A stretch of 34,781 nucleotides of DNA, taken from assembly GCA_028282195.1 (NCBI GenBank), contig JANQII010000118.1, forward strand, positions 1-34,781, written 5' to 3'. The notes below the pieces were generated by a model that was not told the DNA's origin, did not search any database, and worked only from the letters and a program-made list of their open reading frames with translations. This stretch comes from Prolixibacteraceae bacterium (GTDB lineage: Bacteria > Bacteroidota > Bacteroidia > Bacteroidales > Prolixibacteraceae). Shown piece after piece: positions 25,731 through 34,781 of the stretch. A program made the translations under genes and the position numbers. Positions within the stretch are counted from its first letter, which is position 1; each line of letters begins with the position of its first letter.

Positions 25731-25760
25731 AGGCCTGGGATTTTTCGGAATCCCGGGCTT
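25731..25760. terminator. Bidirectional terminator between tpx and porP/sprF-like gene
   Basis: AGGCCTGGGATT (25731-25742) pairs with AATCCCGGGCTT (25749-25760), 12 bp with two G-U pairs, around TTTCGG. It is followed by TTCCTGTTT on the plus strand and sits between two convergent genes. Confidence 0.7.
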
Positions 25761-25766
25761 TCCTGT

Positions 25767-26720
25767 TTAGAAATATTGTTTTCTTACATAAGGTCTTCTG
25801 TAAAAATCAAATTCATAGCTTACCCTGAACTCATGTGACCCAAAAGAGTGTTGTGCAATTTCACGGCTAAGTGCAAAGTCTGTAGCATAGCCAAAACGAA
25901 GATGTTTGAAAAGTGTAAATTGAGTAAGCAAACCAACCTGGTTATTTGTACGGTACATCATTCCAAACCAAATTTTGTCGAAGAAGAGAAAGTTAGCAGC
26001 AAGGTCAAGTTGAAGGGGAGCTCCAAAAGCACCTTTCAGCATAAATGAAGGTTTAAAAAGAATTTGATGTTTCAGTTTATAAATTCGTCCTCCGATTAAG
26101 TATGCATATCTTAATTCTGCCAGAGAAGAATAATTATTACGATTGGCCTTAAAGCTGTTTTTAATAATTTGCGGAATTGAAAAACTGAGATAATAGTTTT
26201 CATTATAGGCAATTGCACCCACGCCCCAGCTAACCATTAAGCGAATATCAACATCATCCTGAAACTCTACGTCCGGGTGTCCGTCCGGGTAAAGTTTTGT
26301 TTTATTTAAAAGATTATCAAAGTTGATGATGCCGGCTTTTAAACCTAGTCTAAGCTTTGTTTTCCAGGTTAATTGAACTTGGTAGGCGTAATCACCGGTA
26401 ATACTTAATCGTTGTTCGTATCCAATTTCCTCATTGTCTACAGATAGGCCTAATCCATTGTTTTCATTCTTAACTGGTGTATAAAAATTGAATGATTGTG
26501 TAGATGTAGCTCCATCAGCGCCAATAAAAAATTTTCGGTGTAAAACCTGGAAGCCAACTTTATCCCACATGCCTGTGTAAGCAGGATTAACAAGCTGCAT
26601 ACTACTCATATACTGTGTGAACATAGGATCCCATTCCTGCTGGGCCATTAACTTATACGGTAAGAAAGTAGTTAATAGCAGGAATAAGTATATTTTGTAT
26701 GCATAACGCCTGTTTCTCAT
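25767..26720 (-). CDS. PorP/SprF-family type IX secretion outer-membrane protein
   Basis: This 317-residue outer-membrane beta-barrel has a signal peptide (about 1-26, ending LMAQ) and the family opening QEWDPMFTQYMSSMQLVNPAYTGMWD. The repeated amphipathic strands and C-terminal VSYEFDFYRRPYVRKQYF fit the PorP/SprF family. Members are usually encoded beside large substrates with type B C-terminal signals and are needed for their secretion or surface attachment, as SprF is for the SprB adhesin. Here it is 36 nt downstream of such a substrate on the same strand, so it is very probably that protein's dedicated partner. Confidence 0.9.
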   Translation of the reverse strand: MRNRRYAYKIYLFLLLTTFLPYKLMAQQEWDPMFTQYMSSMQLVNPAYTGMWDKVGFQVLHRKFFIGADGATSTQSFNFYTPVKNENNGLGLSVDNEEIGYEQRLSITGDYAYQVQLTWKTKLRLGLKAGIINFDNLLNKTKLYPDGHPDVEFQDDVDIRLMVSWGVGAIAYNENYYLSFSIPQIIKNSFKANRNNYSSLAELRYAYLIGGRIYKLKHQILFKPSFMLKGAFGAPLQLDLAANFLFFDKIWFGMMYRTNNQVGLLTQFTLFKHLRFGYATDFALSREIAQHSFGSHEFRVSYEFDFYRRPYVRKQYF

Positions 26721-26756
26721 TTAAATGTTAAGTCTCTTTACCTATAATACCCCTAA

Positions 26757-29700
26757 CTAGTAAGAAACCATAACAAAACCTCGCTCAGAATTTCCAGGTA
26801 CGGTTTCCAGAATGTACAAATGGGTCTCTGCACGCACCTTCTTCCCTGGGTTTTTGGTTAATGTACCATTCCACCAGGCTTCTTCATAGTTACCCCAAAA
26901 ATCAAGGTTACCATAGTTTTCGTGCTCGTAAAGTTGATTTCCCCAACGATCAAAAATGAATAGCTTAGCATTCGGAAATTTTTCAATGCAGTAGATTTGG
27001 AAGAAGTCATGAACACCATCACCATTTGGTGAAAATCCTTCAGGAATGAAAAGCTCGCATTCTTCACGTTTATCCAAATATTCCGGGTGACCATCCATGT
27101 CAACATCATCATTCGAATAATTGCCATCGTTGTTCAGGTCTTCCCATTTTGTGAGAATGCCGTCGTTATCATCGTCAACATCGCGCCAGTCCCGCCATCC
27201 ATCATTATCAAAATCTTCCAGCTCAGCAGTTGATCCAAATGGGTTATCAAGATTGTCAATATTATATGGGCCATCGTACCCATCAAAAACGTCGTCGTAT
27301 CCATCATTGTCCTGATCCATTTCAGTAGGTTTCTTATTCGCAATTCCTTTTGCACCTATATCAAACCCTTCAATTAAGTCAGGGATCCCATCATCATCGG
27401 TATCTAAATCCAGGTAATCCGGTGTTCCATCTTTATCGGTATCAACAGGTGGAATTCCAAGTTTAGTTGCATCTTCATATGCATCGTCCAAACCATTTTC
27501 ATTTTCGTCAATACCAATTGGTGCGACATAATGACCTTCGGGCTGAACCTCAATATTATCAACAATACCATCATTATCTGCATCAATATCCAGGCTATCC
27601 GGTATCCCATCGCCATCTGAATCAATGGAACCATCTCCTTCAGTGACGTCTAATATACCATCATCATCATCGTCAATGTCAATAGCATCATCCACTCCGT
27701 CGCAGTCATTATCATTAAACAGGGTAATATACACAGTTGCCATATCACATTTTGAGTCGTATGTGTCATCACAAACTTCATAGATGAAACTATCAATTGC
27801 GGTTGTGTTTGGTTCAAACTCATAAGTAAATGAGCCATCAGCATAAAGTGTTAATACCCCATGATTGGGTAATATAACCGGACTTGTGTTCATTATTAAG
27901 TTATGACCATCAGGATCAGTATCGTTTTCAATTAAGTTTCCGGTTATGGTGAAACATCCTTCACGGAAATAATCATCATTAGCCTCTGGTGGATTATTCA
28001 GATCTGGAATATGTGTAATTTCCTGTTCACAGTTACTCGTGTTTCCACAAATGTCAGCGATTTGATAAGTTCTCGTGGTAATATTTTCACCACCAACTTT
28101 GTTGTTAACTTCATTAATTAATAGGAAAGAAGTTGAATCCAGCTCGCAATTATCTGAAGCAGAACCTCCATTTAAAATGAATTCGTCAAAAGTTGTAACA
28201 GATGGCGGAATTGTTGGTATGTTATATATAATCGTATCAGGTAAACAATTTATAACCGGAGGAACGTCATCATCGATATAAATTTTATGAGTAACAGTCA
28301 TTACATTGCCACATGAGTCAGCTACTTCATATGTTCTTGTAATAACTTCAGGACAATTACTTCCATCTGACATGTCAGTAGTAAGAGTGAAAGTAGTTGT
28401 ATCGATACCGCATGTGCTGGTTATATCGCCTCCGTCATTTAAAAGTTGATAGAATGAATTGTATGCAACCGGTAGTTCGTCAATACAATCGAAAGTCTCT
28501 TCAAGTGGATCTACTGTTGAGGTAATTGGAACAAGCGTTATCTCCTGTTCACAAATAGCTGTGTTCCCACACTGGTCAGCGATTTGATAGGTTCTCGTAA
28601 ATATCTTATTCCCACCGGTAATATCAACTGTTTCATCAAAAAGAATAAAAGAAGTCGAATCCAGTTCGCAATTATCGGAAGCTGTACCTCCTTTAGCAAT
28701 AAAATCATCCAAATTAGGAATTGCAGGTGGAACTAATTGAATTCCCGTGACAGTTGTGTCTGGAAGACAAGTAATTGTTGGTGGAGTAATGTCATCGACC
28801 GTAATTTGTTGCGAAAGATTGATTACATTTCCACAAGAATCTGAGATCTGATAGGTTCTTGTAATTATTTCAGGGCAAGTGTTCCCATCAGAAATTTCAC
28901 TAACTAAAGCAAAGCTAGTGGTATCAATACCACAAGTACTGATTGCTGAACCTCCGTTATTTATTAATTCATGGTATGTAGAAATCGGGGAAGATACTTC
29001 ATCGATACATTCAACCAAAACATCATCAGGATCGTCAAAAACCGTTGTTGGATTGCCAATTGTTATTTTTTGATCGCACGATGAAACATTGCCACACATA
29101 TCCGCAATTTGGTAAGTGCGTGTTAGTATTTCATTTCCGCTAACTGTGTCCGTAACCTCATTTAATAGTATGAAAGAGGTTGTATCGAGTTCACAATTAT
29201 CTGAGGCACTACCGCCTTGCGTTATAAAATCATTGAAATCAACTGCCGCAAGCGGAACCGGAGGAGCTGATAAAACAGTTGTATCCGGTATGCAGTTTAT
29301 GATTGGAGGTGTTACATCATCAACAACGATTTGATGTGGAATGCTTGCAGTATTTCCACAAGAGTCAGTAACTTCATAAATTCTGTTAATTACTTCAGGA
29401 CAAGAATTCCCATCAGAAATTTCGCTTACTAATCTAAATGTAGTCGTGTCAATCCCACATGAACTAGTTACACTTCCTCCATTGTTAATAAGCTCCCGGA
29501 AAGTAGAAAATGTACCAGGAACCTCGTCAATACATTCAACTACATCATTAATAGGTGTCGCCGTAATTCCTGTATCTGTTATGGTAATTTCCTGATCACA
29601 AACCGTTGTGTTTCCACATAAATCAGCTATTTGATATCTTCTGCTTATTACCTGATTGGCACCAACTGTATTAATAACTTCATTTGTTAGAGCAAAGGAA

Positions 29701-32700
29701 GCTGTGTCTAATTCACAATTATCAGTTGCATTTCCTCCCTGGAGTATAAATTCATCAAAACTGGTAGCTGCAGGAGGAACAAGTGCAATCGTTAATGCAG
29801 TAATATCCGGAAGACAATTGATTGTTGGATCAGTTACATCATGTACCGTAATTTGATGAGAAAGGGGTATCACATTTCCACATGAATCCGTTATTTCAAA
29901 TGTACGGGTAATTATTTCAGGACAAGTATTTCCATTTGACGTTTCCGTTGCCATAACCAGGCTAGTGGTGTCTAATCCACAGGTACTTGAAGCATTTCCC
30001 CCGGCATTTATTAATTCCTGGAATGATGCAATAGGTGCAGGAACTTCATCAATACATTCTACCCATATATTGTCCGGATCATCTGTAGAAGTTGTGGGTG
30101 TACCTATGGTAATTACCTGGTCACAAGAGGCAATATTACCGCATAGGTCAGCAATCTGGTAGGTACGGGTAACGATATCATTTCCGCTCACATTGCCAGC
30201 AATTTCTCCGAGTAAAATGAATGATGCAGTATCTAACTCACAGTTGTCGGAAGCACTACCTCCTTCAATCATAAAATCAACAAATGTATTTACAGCCGGT
30301 GGAAGCAATGTAATATTAGCAACGGTTAAATCAGGAATACAACTAATTAATGGTTGGATATCGTCGTTGATCGTTATTATTTGATTGACTGTTGATGAGT
30401 TACCACATTCATCAGTTAGCGAATATGTTCTTGTTATCGTTTCCGGGCAGGAGTTTCCATCTGAAATATCATTAACAAAAGCAACTGTAATATTTGAAGA
30501 ACAATTATCATTTTCATCAGTCACAATCGAAGGATCGGGAGCTGGAATATCTGCGCTGCATTGTATTGTGATTGGAGCTGGATCAGTAGCAACAGGCGGA
30601 ATAGTGTCTATTACGTTTATTAATTGACTTTCCGAATAACTATTTCCACATTCATCAATTACTGTCCATGTTCTTGTTAGCTGATATACAAAAGGACAGG
30701 TTCCATCAACCCTGGTTTCGTCCATTACCACAGTTGGGGGTATTGCACAAAAGCTAGCCCCAATAATGTCGGTTCCAATAACCGGAGGGCTTGGGACAGC
30801 ATCACAATTAACGGTTGTATCTTTTGGAACTCCTGCAAGAGTAGGTAGATTTGTATTATCTATTACTATTGTTTGAGTAAATGTTGAGGCTAATCCACAT
30901 TCATTTGCTATTTCGTAAACTCTCGTTACTGTTTCAGGGCATGAGTTTCCATCGCTGGTTTCAGAAAGCAAATTGAATGAAGCAATATCAAGGCCACTAC
31001 AATCGTCGGAGGCGGAACCACCGTCTGCTAAAAACTCACTGAAGTTTGCATACGGAGGAATTTCCCCAATCGTACATGTTGCCGTTGAATCAGTTATTCC
31101 GTCAATTAAAGGAAGTGTGCCACAGATGTAGAAACTAATACATACTGCTTGTGTGAAACCAAAATCATCAGATAATAAAACAGTAATGGTATCCATTCCG
31201 TTATAACCGATATCCGGAGTATATTCAAAACAGGTGCTATTTGGTGTTATATCATAACTTCCTGTATGAGAGCTGCCAATGATTGATGTTATAAACTGGT
31301 TTCCTGAACAACTTGAAGAATTAATACAGTGACTATAGGGTGAATCAGCACAGATAGTATCGGCAAAGTAATTGTATGTTGGTAAACCAGTATTAGGATC
31401 ATACACAAATATTTTATCCTTGAAGCTGGTTAGGTAACCAAATGTTCCTCCATTTGGATTACCAACAAACTGAGATGCGTTAAATAATTCATCACTCTCA
31501 ATGATGTTATAATTGTTAAGTGCTGCATCATCAAAGGTAACTGCGGACCAGCTTGATAAACCAGGAATTGCTTCAGCAGTTGCGTAATTGGTATATGGAT
31601 TCCCATTCAAGGTTAAAGTACTTAACCCGGTATTTGGAACAAGGGTGGTAACATTATTAACTGTTGAATTTGGAAATCGATAAAACTCGACAAAACGATC
31701 TCCCCGGCAACCGTCAATTGGTGCAGCAATGGCCATTCCTATTTCACCATTGGTTTGAACACTTCCAAATTGATATAAATAGGCTGGATTACTCGTTTGA
31801 ATGTAATGTCTTGAGAAATCCGGGCCTGGCATATCGTAGGTATAAAATTCACCAGGGTTTAATGTTGCAACTGGTGCACTGTTCCCGTTTACATAAACTT
31901 CAGTATTACTTGTTACAGCAACAACAACAGCATAATTGGCTTCACTTGTAGCATCATCGTCCAGACCACGGGTTACAACATAGTCAGTACCTATTCCACA
32001 GGTTGGTATCAGTTGGTCGGCTCCAGCGTCGCGACCACTCTGTCCATTACATTGTCGGGAATGTTGTGATCCTGAAATAACAGCAATTGGCCTGTCTGAT
32101 GTTATTAATGATCCGGAAACATTTTGGTTGTTATCGTCATCAATCATTAAATAAGTTTCGCCAGCATTTAATGTAACAGAGTGTGTATTCCCTAAATCTT
32201 TCATATCTGCTGTGAATTCAAAATCTATGGTTGTATTATCTTCTACAGCCATTACAGATATAAAATGATTTTCACGTTTGCTGGTGTTTGGAGCTCCACA
32301 TACATTTGTTTGACTACCTGCCCTGAAGCGTTGACCAAGAGCTTGTTCTCCTTTTATAGTCACAAGCATTTTATTATTGTCTGCAGAAATTCGGTAAATA
32401 ACCTGAATTAATTGATCTGATTCAATAATCAATCCCTTATCATTTTCAACAGAATTATAGTTAGGAGTTTGAACAATTGTATTGGTAAGCGGAACAACCT
32501 CTGCCGTTCCCTGGTTGACAGTTAAAGATTGACTGAAAGAGCCATCAGATGATTGAATACTAACATTTGCAGTTCCAAACGGTGTTGAGATTACCAGGCT
32601 GGAAGGGTCTGTGTAAGTACTTCCGCCACCATAAGATGGATTCATTTGCCATACCGGGGGCACGTAGTAGTATTGGATATTTTCACATGTGAGCTTATAG

Positions 32701-34340
32701 TTTGGGAAACTGCATGGACAATCCGGGTCTGATTCATCAATTGCACCATCTCCATCATCATCAACCCCATTGTAACAATATTCACAAACTGCATTAATCG
32801 TTTGGGTTTGACTTGTTGTATTTCCACAGTCGTCAGCTGCAGTCCATGTTCTGACAATTTGATAAACTACAGAAGTGTAACTATTGTCAAAAGTTTGGGT
32901 ACTTGTCTCGGTCATTGTGATTTCAACGTTCGTATCACAATTATCTGTTGCTGTGATATCTGTATAGATTACCGGAGGGGCCGGAGGTGTTGAACAAACG
33001 ACAGTGATGTCACCAGGTATTCCTGTCAGGGCGGGAGCTTCAGCATCAGTTCTTATAATTTGTACATCACAACTGGCGCGGTTGCCACAATCATCCCATA
33101 TCTCATAGGTTTGTGTTATTATTTCAGGGCAGGTGTCTCCATCAGAAACAGAATTGATTAGTTGAATGTTAGCATCATTAACGGCACATGGGAAATTGAT
33201 TATTCCACCTGCAGCAACGAAATCTGAAACTGTTGAAAAAGTTACCGAGCCACCCGGACAAACTGTAACTGTTGGACAAACAGGAATACAGTCTAAAACA
33301 GTTATATCAAAGTTCAATGTATCATAGCTGCAACCCAGAGGGCTGACATAGTCAACGGCTACAACAGAATAAGCTCCACCTGTTGATGGGATAAAAGTGT
33401 CAGATGTCGAAACAATGTTTCCTGATGCGTTAGAATTATCGTACCACTCGTAGCTGTAAGTTGATGATACAGGCGTTGCAGATGCTGTTAATGTTGAAGG
33501 TGTACCACTACAAAATGTAAGATCACTAATTATTGAGACTTCAACTTCAGGAAATACATTTACAACAACTGTATCACAAACATTGAAGGTAGCTCCACAG
33601 GTTGCATCAATGGCATCGCCGCAAACTTCATAAAGAATTGTTGAAGGGGCAGAATTATCAGCAATAAAGGTATTTGTAAGGCATCCGGATGTGCAGGAGA
33701 GATAACTATTGTAAGTTCCACCTCCTGTAATGTCATTCCAACTTACTGTTGTTGGGTCAACTCCGTTTATTTCAATATTTACAGGACAATTTATTCTTGT
33801 AGACACCGTATCCGGAATAATTATCCCAGGAATTGAACGAATCCGATATACATTTTTATTTGCCCCTGGCTTACAAAAAGTTACTTCATATGATTTACCT
33901 CCTTCAAGACAAATACCATCACCTACGACGTGCTGGGTACCACAATCAATTTGGTAAAATAAGCTTCCACCTGGGATTGCTCCTTCAGCAATATCAAATT
34001 CGAGCCCAACTGCATTTTTATCCAGTATAACTGTAAATGAGATACAACGATCGGGATGTGAAGTGCTGCAACAATTTCCTTGTCTGCCAACATTCGGGGA
34101 TAACCATGTGCTATCCGGATCACCGGTCAGGTCTACCAAATAGTACGGTACGTTTGCATCACACTGAGGATTTGGGGGTGGCGTATTAAGTAAGCTGTTC
34201 CCTAACGATTTAACGGAAACTGAAATTTCCTGGGAACTTTCAGGAACATCCAAATCATGTCCATATGAGCCAATGGGCTGGAAGAGAGAAGCAGATACGC
34301 ACAAAAAAATAATCCCTAAAAGGTTAATCGGATTCATCAT
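26757..34340 (-). CDS. Giant repeat adhesin, type IX secretion substrate (CHU_C C-terminus)
   Basis: This cell-surface protein of about 2527 residues uses ATG 34340 as start, because the signal peptide (NPINLLGIIFLCVSASLF) follows at once; a TTG 54 bases earlier would precede it with non-signal residues. Order: Ig/PKD-like region (about 80-420), IgGFc-binding-type domain (about 560-890), HYR-like modules (about 1130-2110), a cadherin-like domain (EANDDYF to VYITL, about 2120-2205), thrombospondin type-3-like Asp/Asn repeats (DDDDDGILD, DSDGDGIPD and similar, about 2207-2420) that should bind calcium, and a gliding-motility-associated type B signal (PEGFSPNGDGVHDFF to the end, about 2427-2527). 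In the repeat block two Cys-rich modules alternate, each about 85 residues with four Cys. It is likely an adhesin secreted through the type IX pathway; its ligand is unknown. The PorP/SprF gene follows. Confidence 0.9.
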   Translation of the reverse strand: MMNPINLLGIIFLCVSASLFQPIGSYGHDLDVPESSQEISVSVKSLGNSLLNTPPPNPQCDANVPYYLVDLTGDPDSTWLSPNVGRQGNCCSTSHPDRCISFTVILDKNAVGLEFDIAEGAIPGGSLFYQIDCGTQHVVGDGICLEGGKSYEVTFCKPGANKNVYRIRSIPGIIIPDTVSTRINCPVNIEINGVDPTTVSWNDITGGGTYNSYLSCTSGCLTNTFIADNSAPSTILYEVCGDAIDATCGATFNVCDTVVVNVFPEVEVSIISDLTFCSGTPSTLTASATPVSSTYSYEWYDNSNASGNIVSTSDTFIPSTGGAYSVVAVDYVSPLGCSYDTLNFDITVLDCIPVCPTVTVCPGGSVTFSTVSDFVAAGGIINFPCAVNDANIQLINSVSDGDTCPEIITQTYEIWDDCGNRASCDVQIIRTDAEAPALTGIPGDITVVCSTPPAPPVIYTDITATDNCDTNVEITMTETSTQTFDNSYTSVVYQIVRTWTAADDCGNTTSQTQTINAVCEYCYNGVDDDGDGAIDESDPDCPCSFPNYKLTCENIQYYYVPPVWQMNPSYGGGSTYTDPSSLVISTPFGTANVSIQSSDGSFSQSLTVNQGTAEVVPLTNTIVQTPNYNSVENDKGLIIESDQLIQVIYRISADNNKMLVTIKGEQALGQRFRAGSQTNVCGAPNTSKRENHFISVMAVEDNTTIDFEFTADMKDLGNTHSVTLNAGETYLMIDDDNNQNVSGSLITSDRPIAVISGSQHSRQCNGQSGRDAGADQLIPTCGIGTDYVVTRGLDDDATSEANYAVVVAVTSNTEVYVNGNSAPVATLNPGEFYTYDMPGPDFSRHYIQTSNPAYLYQFGSVQTNGEIGMAIAAPIDGCRGDRFVEFYRFPNSTVNNVTTLVPNTGLSTLTLNGNPYTNYATAEAIPGLSSWSAVTFDDAALNNYNIIESDELFNASQFVGNPNGGTFGYLTSFKDKIFVYDPNTGLPTYNYFADTICADSPYSHCINSSSCSGNQFITSIIGSSHTGSYDITPNSTCFEYTPDIGYNGMDTITVLLSDDFGFTQAVCISFYICGTLPLIDGITDSTATCTIGEIPPYANFSEFLADGGSASDDCSGLDIASFNLLSETSDGNSCPETVTRVYEIANECGLASTFTQTIVIDNTNLPTLAGVPKDTTVNCDAVPSPPVIGTDIIGASFCAIPPTVVMDETRVDGTCPFVYQLTRTWTVIDECGNSYSESQLINVIDTIPPVATDPAPITIQCSADIPAPDPSIVTDENDNCSSNITVAFVNDISDGNSCPETITRTYSLTDECGNSSTVNQIITINDDIQPLISCIPDLTVANITLLPPAVNTFVDFMIEGGSASDNCELDTASFILLGEIAGNVSGNDIVTRTYQIADLCGNIASCDQVITIGTPTTSTDDPDNIWVECIDEVPAPIASFQELINAGGNASSTCGLDTTSLVMATETSNGNTCPEIITRTFEITDSCGNVIPLSHQITVHDVTDPTINCLPDITALTIALVPPAATSFDEFILQGGNATDNCELDTASFALTNEVINTVGANQVISRRYQIADLCGNTTVCDQEITITDTGITATPINDVVECIDEVPGTFSTFRELINNGGSVTSSCGIDTTTFRLVSEISDGNSCPEVINRIYEVTDSCGNTASIPHQIVVDDVTPPIINCIPDTTVLSAPPVPLAAVDFNDFITQGGSASDNCELDTTSFILLNEVTDTVSGNEILTRTYQIADMCGNVSSCDQKITIGNPTTVFDDPDDVLVECIDEVSSPISTYHELINNGGSAISTCGIDTTSFALVSEISDGNTCPEIITRTYQISDSCGNVINLSQQITVDDITPPTITCLPDTTVTGIQLVPPAIPNLDDFIAKGGTASDNCELDSTSFILFDETVDITGGNKIFTRTYQIADQCGNTAICEQEITLVPITSTVDPLEETFDCIDELPVAYNSFYQLLNDGGDITSTCGIDTTTFTLTTDMSDGSNCPEVITRTYEVADSCGNVMTVTHKIYIDDDVPPVINCLPDTIIYNIPTIPPSVTTFDEFILNGGSASDNCELDSTSFLLINEVNNKVGGENITTRTYQIADICGNTSNCEQEITHIPDLNNPPEANDDYFREGCFTITGNLIENDTDPDGHNLIMNTSPVILPNHGVLTLYADGSFTYEFEPNTTAIDSFIYEVCDDTYDSKCDMATVYITLFNDNDCDGVDDAIDIDDDDDGILDVTEGDGSIDSDGDGIPDSLDIDADNDGIVDNIEVQPEGHYVAPIGIDENENGLDDAYEDATKLGIPPVDTDKDGTPDYLDLDTDDDGIPDLIEGFDIGAKGIANKKPTEMDQDNDGYDDVFDGYDGPYNIDNLDNPFGSTAELEDFDNDGWRDWRDVDDDNDGILTKWEDLNNDGNYSNDDVDMDGHPEYLDKREECELFIPEGFSPNGDGVHDFFQIYCIEKFPNAKLFIFDRWGNQLYEHENYGNLDFWGNYEEAWWNGTLTKNPGKKVRAETHLYILETVPGNSERGFVMVSY
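28015..30640 (-). repeat. Alternating two-module tandem repeat inside the adhesin gene
   Basis: A CCTGTTCACA-like marker recurs at about 28021, 28543, 29067, 29590 and 30115, giving a period of 522-525 bp (about 174 codons). Each period encodes module A (CLPDTTV, GGSASDNCELDTTSF, TRTYQIADLCGN, CDQEITI) then module B (ECIDEVP, STCGIDTTTF, SDGNSCPEIITRTY, DSCGN). Five A and four complete B modules can be read, with a more diverged B-like unit before them. Copies are alike but clearly diverged at the DNA level. Confidence 0.85.
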
Positions 34341-34781
34341 TTTCAAATTAATTTCAACTTCATTAAAATCAATCGAACCGCCAACACTTATCAACCTAAA
34401 GAGATTTTATTTATTCTTTAGATGTTCATATTTTATACCCTTTAAAGGGATGAAACCCTAAAGAAAATTTGGAAAACCTGTAAAATTCCAAATACATATT
34501 CTGTACTATTTTATTTCTTCTTTTTGAAAATGGTTACCCTTATTTCTGTTAATCTTTTATCAATAGTCTTATAAGGCAGAATTTATGGGAATTGCAGGAT
34601 TATGTTTGACAACATTTGAGTTATTGCCCCTCTGAACTCAGGGGCTATGCTTTATACACAAATATGAATTTAGGGGAAAGCAAGAAAATAATGAATATTC
34701 AACACTCAATAACCAATGTAGAACTATGAAAAACACATCAATTCGGAGTTAATTTGGAATATTGGGTATTCAAAATTGAAT
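34341..34781. other. Upstream region of the adhesin operon, no gene seen
   Basis: These 441 nt contain no credible gene. Visible elements are a 12-bp palindrome CCCTTTAAAGGG at 34438-34449, about 100 nt before the adhesin start, which could be an operator, and a hairpin GCCCCT/AGGGGC at 34626-34645. No well-spaced TAnnTTTG promoter was found on the minus strand. Confidence 0.4.

Noticed and set aside
26757-34394. Start of the adhesin at 34394
   Set aside because: That start is a TTG giving 18 extra residues before the signal peptide; ATG 34340 (or the adjacent ATG 34337) places the signal peptide at the N-terminus.

Overview
The window comes from a member of the Bacteroidota, most likely an anaerobic or facultatively anaerobic, environmental (marine-type) Bacteroidales/Marinilabiliales-like organism. 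Supporting signs are two SusC/SusD pairs, an ECF sigma/FecR pair, a PorP/SprF-like protein beside a giant adhesin with a gliding-motility (CHU_C-type) C-terminal domain, lipoproteins with Bacteroidota-style lipoboxes, a TAnnTTTG-type promoter, AT-rich intergenic DNA, and an oxygen-sensitive glycyl radical enzyme. The species assignment is inference.

Layout. (1) 191-3583: a glycyl radical enzyme and its radical-SAM activase. Active-site residues identify the enzyme as trans-4-hydroxy-L-proline dehydratase (HypD). (2) 3600-7140: a mobile-element scrapyard. It holds a 3' fragment of a GH88 unsaturated glucuronyl hydrolase, a complete IS of about 2.19 kb whose transposase needs a -1 frameshift at an A8 run, a 13-unit array of exactly 21-bp repeats with an invariant TGY core, and a 257-bp MITE-like element with terminal inverted repeats and a target duplication, inserted at the end of that array. 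(3) 7175-11450 (minus): an LpxH-like phosphoesterase, a glycosyltransferase overlapping it by 4 nt, and a heme-type TonB-dependent receptor. (4) 11581-12159 (plus): a cyclophilin-type peptidyl-prolyl isomerase lipoprotein. (5) 12215-24477: two divergent SusC/SusD systems. The left pair (minus) has a SusC without an STN domain and no local regulator. The right group (plus) is ECF sigma - FecR anti-sigma - STN-bearing SusC - SusD. No glycoside hydrolase, lyase, sulfatase or peptidase accompanies them, so the substrate cannot be read from context. (6) 24478-25194: a non-coding stretch with several strong intrinsic terminators and a long perfect palindrome. (7) 25195-25707: thiol peroxidase Tpx. 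(8) 25767-34340 (minus): a roughly 2527-residue type IX secretion substrate followed by its likely PorP/SprF partner.

How the genes work together. HypD and its activase would let the cell dehydrate hydroxyproline (from collagen-like or plant/algal protein) to pyrroline-5-carboxylate. In the sigma/FecR/SusCD group, ligand at the STN-bearing SusC would relieve FecR inhibition of the sigma factor and switch on susCD. The adhesin and PorP/SprF pair forms a surface-attachment module exported by the type IX system, whose core genes are not in this window.

No tRNA, rRNA or CRISPR array was seen. The least explained feature is the 21-bp x 13 array at 6540-6812.
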